Below are positions 22,045-32,935 of a DNA stretch of 64,000 nucleotides, piece by piece. Source of the DNA: Dugong dugon (Eukaryota; Chordata; Mammalia; Sirenia; Dugongidae); assembly GCA_030035585.1 (NCBI GenBank), contig CM057469.1, positions 56,871,501 to 56,935,500 of the forward strand, read 5' to 3'. The notes beneath the pieces were generated by a model. It had not been told where the DNA came from and did no database searches. It saw nothing but the letters and a program-made list of their open reading frames with translations. Within the stretch, counting starts at the first letter, position 1. Every line of letters begins with the position of its first letter. Both the position numbers and the translations under genes were made by a program.

Positions 22045-23107
22045 TTTTTTTTTTTTTTTTTTTAAAACAACACAACCTGCACAAGGAAAGGTCATGGAGG
22101 CCCTACAGACACATCCAAACCCCCCGAGGGACTGAGTTGTTGGACGGAGGGCTCTGGGGACCATGGTCTCAGGGAACATCTAGCTCAATTGGCATAACAC
22201 TACTTATAAAGATAGTGCTCTACATTCTACCTTGGTGAGTAGTGTCTGGGGTCTTAAAAGCCTGTGAGTGGCCATCTAAGATACTCCACTGGTCTCATCC
22301 CTTCGGGAGCAAGGGAGAATGAAGAGAACAGGATACAACGAAAAGATTAGTCCAAAGGACTAATTGTCCACAGCTACCAAGACCTCCACCAGACTGAGTC
22401 CAGTACAGCTAGATGGTGCCCGGCTACCACCACTGACTGCTCTGACCAGGATCACAACAGAGGGTTCTGGACAGAGCTGGAGAAGGATGTAGAGCATAAT
22501 TCTAACTCACAAAAAAAAAAGACCAGATTTACTAGCCTAAAGGAGACTGGAGAAACCTCAAGAGTATGGCCCCCAGACACCCTTTCAGCTCAGAGGTGAA
22601 GTTACCTTCGAGGTTCACTGTTCAGCCTGGGAGTGGACAGCCCAGTAAAACTAAATGAGACTAAGGAGGTATAGGAGTCCAGTGACAAGGGCCAGAAGGC
22701 AGAGGGGGAGTAGGAAGCTGATGATAAGGAACACAAGTTGAGTAAGGATACTGTTGATGTGTTGTGAGATTGTTAACCATTGTTATAGGGCAACATTTGT
22801 AGTACTGTTAAATGGGAGGCTATTTTGTCCTGTAAGCCTTCATCTTGGGTGAGAATGGCAGCACAATTGGAAGAGCATAGTCAATGTCACTTAAATGTGT
22901 ACGTAAAAAGTTCTGAAATGGTGTATCTTTGGCTAGTATTTTCACCAAAAAAAAAAAAAAAAAAAAAAGCTGAGAATTCAGAGGGTTAAAATGTTGTGGG
23001 GTTGTTAACCAAAGTCATAAAACAGCATGTGTACTGCTGTTACATGAGAAACTGTTCTGTAAGCCTTCACCTGAAGTACAATAAAATATTACAAAAAAAA
23101 AAAAAAA
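22045..23107 (+). mobile_element. 5'-truncated L1 (3' UTR only) preceded by a T run
   Basis: From 22064 the sequence matches the 3' UTR of the 11333-14898 L1 (ACACAACCTGCACAAGG onward) through two terminal modules, each ending in an A run, to a tail at about 23092-23107. It holds no ORF2. A run of 19 T at 22045-22063 sits directly at the 5' junction and is not part of the L1 3' UTR as seen elsewhere. No clear target-site duplication is visible. Confidence 0.88.
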
Positions 23108-23329
23108 CCTGCTAATAGAATCTGGTATTGGCGGAATCATCTACACATGAATCATAACTAAAGAAAATAAGGACAAAGAGATTATAAAGTACTTTGAGTA
23201 CAGTACTATCTGTTGTTCATTTATTGACTCTAAAAGACAAAGAACGCTTACAAACAAAGAAGTATGAAATGTTTGAGGAACTGTAAATAGTTAGGGTGTC
23301 TAATAAGACATTTCAAAACTAATATGTTT

Positions 23330-24190
23330 AAAAATGAACTCTTCATCTTTCTCTGAAGCTATTCCTCCCCTCCTATTTCCCACCTTAGAAAACTCCATTC
23401 TATCAGTGATTTAGGCCTCAATTCTTGGGACCTTCCTGAACTCTCATCTTTGTGTTACATCCCACATTAATTCATCAGTCAATCTTGTCAATTCTTCCTT
23501 TGAAATATATCCTGAACCCTATCACTTATCATCTTCACTGCTGTGATTTAGCCCAAGTCACAGTCTACGCCTGGACTATTGCAATAAGTCTCCCTACATG
23601 GTCTCCTAGCTTCTACCTCTCCACTTCCACCACTGTCCCCAACACATACATACACACATAGCCTGTTCTCCATATAGTAACCAGAGTATTCACTTGAAAA
23701 ATATGTCAGATTATACCATTCTTCAAAACCCTCCAGTGTCTTCCACCTCACTCAAGGAAAAAATTCAAAATCTTTACCATGGCCCACCAGTACCCCACCA
23801 CCTATCTGATCTCATCCCCTACCACTCTCTGCTTCCCTAACATCACTCACTCTCTACTTTCTTAATTAACACTACCAACAACAACCCACCAGCCTTCCCT
23901 CTACTCCAGATATTGGGACCTCTTTGATCTTCTATGAACTCACCAATCTCTTCCCACTCTCCCCAAGGTATTTGCACGTGCTAATCCCTGAACCTTAATG
24001 CTTTCTCAGTTCAGGTATCTGTTCATATGTCTTTGGGAGACATTCTCTAATCACCTGTATAAAATAACATTACCACTACCACCTCTTTCTATACCCCTTA
24101 CCTTATTATTTTTCATAGCACTTGTCACCACCTTAACATATTATTTTTTGTTTATTTTCAAGCTCCCCAAGGGCAAGGACTTTGCTGAGA
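23330..24190 (+). repeat. L2 LINE, long internal-to-3' fragment
   Basis: The characteristic order of L2 is visible over more than 800 bp: TGGACTATTGCAATAAGTCT, AAAACCCTCCAGTGTCTTCC, TTTACCATGGCCCACCAG, CAAGGTATTTGCACGTGC and finally CCCAAGGGCAAGGACTTTGC. This is an ancient, inactive copy on the + strand. Confidence 0.85.
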
Positions 24191-24974
24191 AGCCTGCGAG
24201 ATGGCCAACTAAGTATATGTAAAAAAAATATTTTTAGTTTCAAAAGACAGCCCTTTGTAATGAACAAAAATTTTGATTAGCCATATTTGGATTCTTAATT
24301 GTATCCATTAGTTTTGTAACTGTGCAGAATTCAGAAAAATTATTCAATTCTTCTAAGCCGCCATTCCTTACCTCCAGAAAAGAAAGCAAGTGATCAGTGT
24401 TTAACGAAAAGGGGCTGATAAGAAAAGCGCTTGGAATTAAAAGTGATAATAGAATAAAAGTTGGTTCATAGAGTTGTGAAATTACATTATTTTCAATAAC
24501 ATATGTAAAGTATGTAACAAACTATTTGGCTTATTACTGGTCTTTGATTAATGTTCACAAACATGTTTTTTTCCTATTGCTTTCATCCTATTTCCTGTAA
24601 TGGAAAAATACAGCTACCTGAAGAGGATGATCATTCAATACTGTAACCTAGAGGTATAAAACACAGCAATTGTTAATCTGAAAATGGAGAGAGATGAATG
24701 CAGGCCTATATTTGCACTTTTTTAAATAATAGCTTTCAATGTTCATCTAAACCTAGAGTTGTGTAGAAAAAGCAAAATAACCTCATGAAAACCCAGATTA
24801 TCATGGTTCATATCATATTCCCTCCCATATCACACCTCTACACTGTCAATATGTTTGAGGGACCAATTTCCAGAATCATTTTATTTCAGTAAATATGTTT
24901 ATGTAGATAGTATCTACTTTAGTGTTTAATATTTCCTGGAAACTTTAGTTACTTAGAAGGAAATGAATAGATTC
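24191..24974. other. Unique intergenic sequence
   Basis: AT-rich, with no gene or nameable repeat. It ends in the 5-bp target site GATTC (24970-24974) of the LTR that follows. Confidence 0.5.
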
Positions 24975-25455
24975 TGTCTTAGTCATCTAGTGCTGCTACA
25001 AGAGAAATACCACAAGTGGATGGTTTTAACGAAGAGAAGTTTATTTCCTCATAGTCAAAGTAGGCTAAAAGTCCAAATTCAGGGTGTCAGCTCCAGGAGA
25101 AGTCTTTCTCTCTCTGTCGGCCTTCTCATCAATGTTCCCCCCGACAAGGAGCTTCTTGGCGCAGGGACCCCTCTCCAAAGGACGCGCTCTGCTCCTGGCA
25201 CTGTTTTCTTGATGGTATGAGGTCCCCCTGTCTCACTGCTCACTTCTGTCTTTTATATCTCACAAGACTGCCTCAGGACACAATCCAGTCTTGTAGATCA
25301 GGTCCTGCCTTACTAACACAATTGCCACTCATCCTCCCTCATTAACATCATAGAGGCAGGTTTACAACATACAGGAAAATCACACAATACCAGGAATCAT
25401 GGCCTAGCCAAATTGATACACACATTTTTGGGGGGACATAATTCAAACCATGACA
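24975..25455 (-). mobile_element. Solo LTR, ERVL-MaLR-like, with 5-bp target-site duplication
   Basis: The element starts TGTCTTAG and ends ATGACA on the + strand, so both orientations show TG...CA ends. It is flanked by GATTC at 24970-24974 and 25456-25460. Read on the minus strand it begins TGTCATGGTTTGAATTATG and ends with an AATAAA-type signal followed by ACTTGTGGTATTTCTCTTG, the same layout as the LTRs at 27625 and 37835. A 5-bp duplication is typical of ERVL/MaLR. No internal region remains. Confidence 0.93.
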
Positions 25456-26964
25456 GATTCTATGTCAATAAGCTCAGGCTAGTGTCTTTTACCTGTCTAA
25501 TGTTTTAAGAATGTTTGATTATTTGCTGATTACAATTCAAATTGAATGTAAACAGCCAAGTCGCACACAGAGACCCCATTATCAAGCCTTTCTGTCAGCT
25601 GAGAAGATGAATAATGTAATAACACATGTTAATTATTTGCTCTCTAGCAGCTGTGATTAGTTTTGACTGGTACATCTCTACTGCAATGAAGTATAGTAAA
25701 TATTGGCGCTTATTATTTATTCCAGAGCAAGGAAACCATGGTATCTAATGACCTGCTTCATTTGTAGCTTTCTCTACAATCTGTCAAAGTGTTGGTAAAG
25801 CCAAGCTAATCTCGTCACCAAGTGAACTTCCATGTGAATTTCACGTTAGGACAGCCATTGTTAAGAGAGTTAATCGTGATGAGTTTTTACACATACACTT
25901 TGGTTTCTGACTTGACAACATACGGAACCAAACCTAAGAAGGTACTAAGAAAGCCAGGTACCATATGCATATTGTTTTCTTTCTATTCAAAAGCATCTTT
26001 TAAAAAGATGTTTGCTTTTCTAGTCAACCATACTCCTTTTGCGCACCTATGAGTGGTTTCACCAGATCCAATATTAGATTTGAAGTATAAGGAGTTTTGA
26101 ATTACCTAGAAGCAATTGCCACTAGAGCCGTATTTCTCAAACTTTTTATCCTTATCCCCTTCAGGAATCAACTCTACAGAAACTGGTTCTAAGGATCCTT
26201 TTCAGACATTTTTTTCCTAATCACCCTCCCCGTCCCATACTATGACATTTTAATACCACAGATACACTGTGTATCTCTTTATATACTGCAGCCCTCTGTA
26301 GAGATACAAACTATGATGTATCCAAGATTTGTTTTTGCTCCTCAAGAAACAATTTTCATCCTCTTGGGTGAGAACGCATGTACTAGAGTCTTCCTTCTAT
26401 TTCCTCTTCACTATTGTTTAAATAGCATGTTCTCATTGAGTACACAAACCCCTCTATAGCTCATGTTTCCAGCACTAGTTTGTGAAATAGGCACACCTTC
26501 CAAGTCTAGGTTCACTTGCTAAAGGAGGTAGTCAGGTCAACGCACACAGTGCAAACACACTTGATTCTCTTTCTCCACCCTTCAAATAACACAAGTTAAT
26601 CAGGCTTAGACAACATCAACGCAATCTTGAAGGAAAAAAGAAATCTCAAAAGAGCCACATGCAAATTGTGCTTTGCAGAAAGACTAAATGAGTTTGAACT
26701 GATAGTCTACTTACTTTAATGAAGGACTTTATTTTTCTGAACTTTAATGTCCATATCTATTAAATGGAACTATCAATAGTTATCTCTTACCCATTCAGTA
26801 ATTTAATGAATATCTGTTACCTTGGTCAAAAGCCCCCATGAAGACAACCAGAAACACGTGCTGATCAAGAAAAGATGAGCTTCTTAAACTTAACACAGCA
26901 AGAGAGAATATCAGCTTTATAAGGCTTAGAATCTTCAAAGGGAAAAAATCAGCAGTGTCTATTT
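25456..26964. other. Unique intergenic sequence
   Basis: I find no exon or confident repeat. A stretch near 26130-26270 (CTCAAACTTTTTATCC) could be a DNA-transposon relic, but I cannot place it. Confidence 0.45.
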
Positions 26965-27099
26965 AGGAGTCCTGGTGCTATAGTGGTTAAGAGCTCAGCT
27001 GCTACCCAAAAGGCTGGCAGTTCAAATCCATCAGCTGCTCCTAGAGGGCTGCTATGAGTTGGAATCGACTCGATGTTTTTGTTTTGTTTTTTTTTTTTT
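26965..27099 (+). mobile_element. tRNA-derived SINE with internal deletion
   Basis: The head (AGGAGTCCTGGTGCTATAGTGG) and box-B-like GTTCAAATCCATC are present. The sequence then jumps from CTGCTCCTAGAGG to GCTATGAGTTGGAATCG, missing about 35 bp of the usual central segment, and ends in a T-rich tail. Confidence 0.85.
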
Positions 27100-27298
27100 C
27101 AATGTAGTTACAGGGCACATGCTGAGTGATTTTAAGGTAGGTCTTGCAAAGCAGAGAACTAGTTGGGATTGGGCAGAGTTAATGGCATAATAGCTTTGGA
27201 TCAGTGAAGACAGTGAAGTGAGTTCTTGAGGTGAGTCTTGATAAGCAAGCTGTTTTTCAAAACAATCCTGATGAGTAAGCTATTAGTTTTGATAAGCA

Positions 27299-28258
27299 TA
27301 CTAGTTTCCTAGGACTGCCATAACAAAGTACCAAAAAGTAGGTGGCTTAAAACAATGGAAATGTATTCTTTCATAGTTCTGGAAGCTAGAAGTCCAGAAC
27401 CAAGTTGTTAGTAGGGTCATGTTATCTCTGAAGGCTCTAGGAAAGAATCATTCCTTGCCTCTTCTTAGCTTCTGGTGGTTATTAGCAATCCTTGGCACTC
27501 CTTGGCTTGCAGCTGCATCACTCCAATCTCTGCTTCCATCATCACATGCCCTTCTTCCCTCTGTGTGTTTTCGATATGCAAATTTTCCTCTTCTTATAAA
27601 GACATCAATTATTGGATTTAGGGCGGTCATGGTTTGAATTATGTCCCCCCAAAAACATTTGTATCAATTTGGCTGGGCCATGATTCCCAGAATTGCGTGG
27701 TTAGCCTCCATTCTGTGATGATTGTAATTTTATGTTAAAGAGGATTAGGATGGGATTGTAACACCACCCTTACCCAGATCACATCCCTGATCCAATGTAA
27801 AGAGAGTTTCCCTGGGGTGTGGCCCACACCACCATTTATCTCTCAAGAGATAAAAGGAAAGGGAAGCAAGCAGAGACTTGGGGACCTCATACCACCAAGA
27901 AAGAAGCACCTGGAGCAGAGCGCGTCCTCTGGACCCGAGGTTCCTACGCAGAGAAGCTCCTAGTCTGGGGGAAGAATGATGATGACCAGGACCTTCCTCC
28001 AGAGCCGACAGAGAGAAAAAGCCTTCCCCTGGAGCTGATGCCCTGAATTTGGACTTGTAGCCTACTGGACTGTGAGAGACTAAATTTCTCTTTGTTAAAG
28101 TCATCTACTTGTGGTATTTCTGTTAGAGCAGCACTAGATGGTTAAATCCATCTTAACTTGATTATATCTGCAAATACCAAATTTGCATATGAGGTCACAT
28201 TCACAGACTCCAGGTAGACATGAATTTTGGAGGGGCAATATTCAACACATTATAGTAA
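27299..28258 (-). mobile_element. MLT1 LTR (ERVL-MaLR) interrupted by a younger LTR
   Basis: 27299-27624 and about 28150-28258 are the two halves of an MLT1-type LTR in minus orientation. Left: TAGTTTCCTAGGACTGCC, TTCTGGAAGCTAGAAGTCC. Right: CTTAACTTGATTATATCTGC, GAGGTCACATTCACAG. The break falls where the MLT1 sequence should continue from ATTGGATTTAGGGC to the CATCTTAACTTG segment. Confidence 0.85.
27625..28150 (+). mobile_element. ERVL-MaLR-like solo LTR nested in MLT1
   Basis: It begins GGTCATGGTTTGAATTATG (the first T of the expected TG appears mutated), carries TTTGTTAAAGTCATCTACTT near its end and stops at about GCACTAGATGG. It matches the LTRs at 24975 (opposite strand) and 37835. 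The 3' terminus lacks the usual final CTAAGACA. Antisense open frames across it are incidental. Confidence 0.85.
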
Positions 28259-28605
28259 GTAAGCTGTTGTAGTTGATTTTTGATCTCAACTTCAAGGAAC
28301 AAAACAAAAATTATTATTGTTATGATTTTGCTTTGTCTCAGTATCATTTAACACTGGGACAAGAATTTGTTTTATTCCCTAGCTCCTGCAATATGTTAGG
28401 GACTGAAGATACAGCTGTGAATCAGACAAGTTCTCTGCCTTCAAGAAACTTCTACTCTATCAAGGAAAATAAGCTTTGAATAAGATATTACGTGGATCAA
28501 ATCTTTTGAAAAAGTGCAAGTTGCTAGGGAAGTGAATAGTAGAGGGGGGTTGTTAATGAGGATAACAGAAGAAAATATCTTTTCATAAAATATCTAGCAG
28601 AGTCT
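28259..28605. other. Old repeat-like sequence and L1 target site
   Basis: 28370-28480 (GGGACTGAAGATACAGCTG ... TCTGCCTTCAAGAAACTTC) has the look of a common ancient mammalian repeat of uncertain family. The last 19 bases (28587-28605) are the left target-site duplication of the next L1. Confidence 0.5.
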
Positions 28606-29578
28606 GGGATCTTAAAAGCCTGTGAGCAGCCATCTGAGATACTCCACCAGTCTCACCCTTCGGCAGCAAGGGAGAATGAAGAGAACAAGATACAAGGAAA
28701 AGATTAGTCCAAAGGACTAATGGACCACAGCTACCACAGCCTCCACCAGACTGATTCCAGTACAGCTAGATGGTGCCTGGCTACCACCACTGACTGCTCT
28801 GACTGGGATCACAATAGAGGGTTCTGGACAGAGCTGGAAAAGGATGTAGAACAAAATTCTAACTCACAAAAAAAAGAGACCAGATTTAGTGGCCTGACAG
28901 ACTGGAGAAACCCCAAGAGTATGGTCCCCCAGACACCCTTTTAGCTCAGTGATGAAGCCCCACCCGAAGTTCATTGTTCAGCCAGGGATTGGACAGCCCC
29001 ATAAAACAAAACAGGACTAATGAGGCATAGCAGTACAGTGACAAGGACTAGAAGGCAGGAGGGGACAGGTAAGCTGGTGATAGGGAACCCAAGGTTGAGA
29101 AAGGACAGTGTTGATATGTTATGGGGTTGTTAACTGTTGTCATAGGGCAGTATGTGTACTGTTTAATGAGAAACTATTTGTTCTGCAAATCTTCATCTAA
29201 GGTACAAAAAAAAAGAATTTTCTATGTGAGATCAAATTGACAATAGCAACTCAAAAGTTTTGATGGGAAGCCTAGGGGTCAGTGAGTTGAAGATAATGTT
29301 GACAGAATAATTTGGAAAAGGATAGTGAGAATAGCAGCACAACTGGAAGAATGTAATCACTGTCACTGAATTGTACATGTAGAAACTTTTGAAATGGTGT
29401 AACTTAGGCTATGCATATTTTCACCAAAAAAAAGGTCCCCCAAGGTTGAGAAGGGAGAGTGTTAACATGTCGTAGTGTTGTTAACCAGTGTCATAAAACA
29501 ATCTGTGTACTGACTGTTTACTGAGAAACTATTTGTTCTGTAAACTTTCATCTAAAGTACAATAAAAAAATTTTTTTA
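28606..29578 (+). mobile_element. 5'-truncated L1 3' UTR with 19-bp target-site duplication and an extra internal block
   Basis: The flanks AAAATATCTAGCAGAGTCT at 28587-28605 and 29579-29597 are identical. The element starts at GGGATCTTAAAAGCC, follows the first-lineage L1 3' UTR, and ends AGTACAATAAAAAAA plus T/A-rich sequence. Between 29208 and about 29320 a short A run and about 105 bp occur that are absent from the other copies in the window. Confidence 0.93.
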
Positions 29579-29597
29579 AAAATATCTAGCAGAGTCT

Positions 29598-30763
29598 TTA
29601 GGACATGGCAAGAAGGGGTCCTGAGAATCTCCACTGACTTTTCAGTGTTTGGGCTTGAAGGTGAGAAGAGGGATGGGCTAGTTTACCCATTTTCCATTGT
29701 GACTTTGGAGGAATTTAGATTGATTTGTTATAAACACATATCTGTGCCTCAGATGTTGGGCACTGCAGCATTCTTTCACAAAGCTGTAAGGAAAACCTGC
29801 TTCTTCCTCTGATTTTTTGAGCACAAATGTAAAATCAAGAAATAGAAGCTAGCAAGACTTTCATCCAAAAAGCATTAGTTCTGGTTAACCCAAACTGTCT
29901 GGCATTATACTTGGCAGTAATCCAGGCCCTGATTTTAGTACATGTAGCATCTTAGTAGCTCTGATTATCAGAGATGCATGTTTAGGAATCCTGCCTAATG
30001 TTTTATTGATATAAGTCTTTGGTATCCAAAGGGCCTAACTCCTACCCTGCCTGTGCAGAAAAGCAAAAATCATCACTGGTTTCCATCTAGAATTGTTGAG
30101 GTACTAACAGTTAAATAAATTTGCTCAAGGAACCCAAAGAGACCCAGGAAAATAACACAATTTAACTTAATGGAATTATTACTTTGGCTCTATCTATTCT
30201 GGCTCAGCTCTAACAGATTCTCAGGACTCTGAGCCAGCAACTTCTACTAACTCCTGCCCTCCATCATCTCAAATCTGGCAGATCTACGTGTACGTTTCTC
30301 TCTTCCTAAACTAAAATTAGCTCCATCTCTAAAGTACTCATTTTGGTAATTGCCATCACAACAGGCTCAACAGATAAACCTGTATCTAATCAGTCTTCAA
30401 AAGCTCTTGTCCATCACTAATGTGACTCTAAGGAAGTCACTTAAATTCTTGTTGCTTGACTTTCCTCTCCTATGAAACAGGGGTAATAATAGTATATAAC
30501 TCCTAGAGTTGTTCTGAGGTTTAAGTGTGATAATGCATGAAAAGAGCTTAGGACAGTAACTAAAACACAGAGAGCTATGAATTTTAGCTGTCATTGTTAT
30601 TATCATTCCTTCAAAATGTCTCTCTGATCTGTCTCTCCTCAACTACTACTGCCTCCAAAAGAATCTTAACTCTATCACCTTACATCTCACATCTTAGGAT
30701 TTTAACAGCTTTCCCACTGTTTGTTTTTTTTTCCTTAACCACAAAATTTTTCCTCTTCTTGAT
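29598..30763. other. Mostly unique; minus-strand MIR at 30410-30575
   Basis: Segment 30410-30575 reads as reverse-complement MIR (GAAACAGGGGTAATAATAG, then AGAGTTGTTCTGAGGTTTAA). 30620-30740 may be a short L2 piece. The remainder shows nothing I can name. Confidence 0.5.
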
Positions 30764-31430
30764 CTTGTTGTTGCTAGTAGGTGCTGTGCAGTGACTCTGA
30801 ATCATGGCAACCTTATGTACAATAGAACAAAATGATGCCTGGTCCTGCATTATCCTCACAATCGCTAGCATGTTCAAGTCCATTGTTGTAGCCATTACAT
30901 GCTATATTTTTACACAAATAACGCATGCCTTCTATGTTTGTTTGCCAACCCATGCGAGGTACTTTTGTAAGCATGCTGTGCTGATTTATTCACAGCAACA
31001 TGTAAAAAAAAAAAAATTGGCATAACAGCGCTTATGTAAACACTTCATGGGAGGAGGGCACAGTTGGCAATCAAACGTAGAAGGTGCATATTATTTGCAT
31101 AAAAATATGGTATTCATCTTATTGAGGGCCTCCCATACACTTGTTGGCCCTCTACACCAAACATGATGTCCTCCTCCAGTGACTGATCCCTCCTGATGAT
31201 GAATCAAAGCAAGCAAGTAAGACAACATTCTGATGTGATCTGTAAGGTTTTCATTGGCTAATTTTCAGAAGTACATCATCAGGCCTTTCTTCCTAATCTG
31301 TCTTCATCTGGAAGCTCCACTGAAGCCTGTCCACCACAGGTGACCCTGCTGATATTTGAAATACTGGTGACATAGCTTCCAGCATCATAGCAACATGAAG
31401 CCGCCACTGTACAACAAACAGACTGATGGC
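30764..31430 (-). mobile_element. Internally deleted RTE derivative (class A junction), with a foreign insert
   Basis: On the minus strand the 3' RTE end (30764-30897, then 31121-31205) is joined to the RTE 5' end (31206-31430: GGCTAATTTTCAGAAGTAC, CAGCATCATAGCAACATG on the + strand). The join at CATCATC/GAGGGATC is the same as in the copy at 62816. The coding centre is missing. Segment 30898-31120 is not RTE. Confidence 0.8.
30898..31120. other. Unidentified 223-bp block inside the RTE derivative
   Basis: The RTE sequence stops at GTTGTAGCCATTACA and resumes at TTATTGAGGGCCTCC. Between lies sequence unlike other copies, with CCCATGCGAGGTAC, an A run of 13 at about 31004-31016 and GGCATAACAGCGC after it. 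I do not recognise it. Confidence 0.55.
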
Positions 31431-32354
31431 TGTTGGCTTCTTCATTTTATAGATTACTAATTAGTTAACTATCCCTTGTTCTCTACTATCCTTCACATTA
31501 AATCTCCATTCTTGTGCCTCACCTTTGAGGTTTTCTGTAACCTGACTCTGCTAAGCTAACCTAAGCTTATTCTTCAACCACAGTTATTGGATTCTTTTTT
31601 GGTAGCTTATAGTTAGAGAAATATGAGGCCTATAGGTCTTATCTCCTGTAGCCTTGCCACGCAGCATGTGCCAAAATTAAAACAAATCTCAGATTGACTG
31701 TCCCAATGATATAAATAGGCTTTAGCAAGAAGACTCCAAAACAGCCATACCAACTTTTCTGTGAGGTCAATGAAGTCCTATCTCTCCATCCTTTCAGATG
31801 TTCCAATGGTGTCCTGCATGGAAAATTCACCTAAGGCAGATTCTACAGTATTCTAAAGCCAGGATTCAACTAAACTTCCAGTCAGACTCAGGCAACAACG
31901 TCCTCTGATAAACAACTGAACACGGGACAGGTTCAGGATCTTTAACCTAGGATGCCATTCCCGAGCATATAGTCTGTCAGACCCGTTAGACACCAGCTGC
32001 TGTGCCTATGCAAAATTTCTAGCCAGGTTAGCCCTCATTTCACAGATTGAAAAGTTCTACCATCCGTTATACTAATTAACAAAGTAACTGATATTAACTG
32101 AAATAAAGATAATGAAGTCCTTTTACTGCCTGGGCCTCTGGGCTCTGACCCTTCCTTAGAATCTTTCAAATAGTAATTTACTACCTCCAGAGTGCATATT
32201 CTTGATCAAGTTAACTCACATGTCAACTAATCAATCTTAGGATATAGATTAAATTTATTATCAGTACCTATGCTAAAGTATTTTACAGTAAACTGAAGAA
32301 TATAACAGCTAACTTTACCTTCCTCCATTCCCCAACACAAACATTTCTCTAGGG
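31431..32354. other. Unique intergenic sequence, possible L2 remnants
   Basis: 31440-31570 is pyrimidine-rich and L2-like but too weak to call. Nothing else is recognised. The last eight bases, CTCTAGGG, are the left target site of MER20. Confidence 0.45.
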
Positions 32355-32542
32355 CAGAGTTTCTCAACTTTGGCGCTACCGACATTTTGGACCACAAAAT
32401 TCTTTGTTGTGGGGGCTGAACTATGCGCTGTAGGATGTTTACCAGCATCCCTGGTCTCTAGTCACTACTTGCCAATAGCACCCCTCTACAGACATTGCCA
32501 AATACCACCTGGGACAAAATCACCCCTCACTGAGAACCACTG
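32355..32542 (-). mobile_element. MER20 (hAT-Charlie DNA transposon)
   Basis: CAGAGTTTCTCAACTTTGGC at the left and TGAGAACCACTG at the right are the terminal sequences, and the core GACATTTTGGACCACAAAAT and GTAGGATGTTTACCAGCATC are diagnostic. The flanks CTCTAGGG (32347-32354) and CTCTAGAG (32543-32550) are an 8-bp target-site duplication with one mismatch, as expected for hAT elements. It is a short non-autonomous copy with no transposase. Confidence 0.93.
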
Positions 32543-32626
32543 CTCTAGAGCCAGGCTTATTCCTTAAGAGTACCCCCACCCACCAGGCTATTTTTCCTTC
32601 TTCATTTTTGCATATATTGGTCACTG

Positions 32627-32935
32627 TGCCAGTTTCCTGTGACTACAGTAACAAATTACTACAAACTTGGTGGCTTAAAACAACAGAAATTTACTCTCTC
32701 ACGGTTTTCAAGGCCAGGAAGTCCAATATCGAGGTGTCAGTAAGGCTGTACTCCCTCTGAAGGCAAAAATTCTTCCTTGCCTCTTCCAGCTCTTGCTGGC
32801 TCCGGATATTTCTTGGCTGTGGCTGCATAACTCCAGTCTTCCTCCATCTTCCATGCAGTTTCCAGATCACCATAGTCCCCAAAGCTCTGGCCATCTTACA
32901 GTCTTCCCACTCTACCTGCTTATCTCATTTATGTT
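32627..32935 (-). mobile_element. MLT1-type LTR fragment (ERVL-MaLR)
   Basis: CCAGTTTCCTGTGACTACAG, GGTGGCTTAAAACAACAG and TCTTCCTTGCCTCTTCCAGC match the MLT1 layout in minus orientation, as at 27299. The distal part decays after about 32900. Confidence 0.8.

Noticed and set aside
22064-23107. TSD made by ACCTGC at both ends of the L1 fragment
   Set aside because: The left ACCTGC is part of the L1 3' UTR itself (also present at 13559), so the match is coincidental.
27745-28104. 119-codon minus-strand frame
   Set aside because: Antisense within the nested LTR, with no independent evidence of coding.
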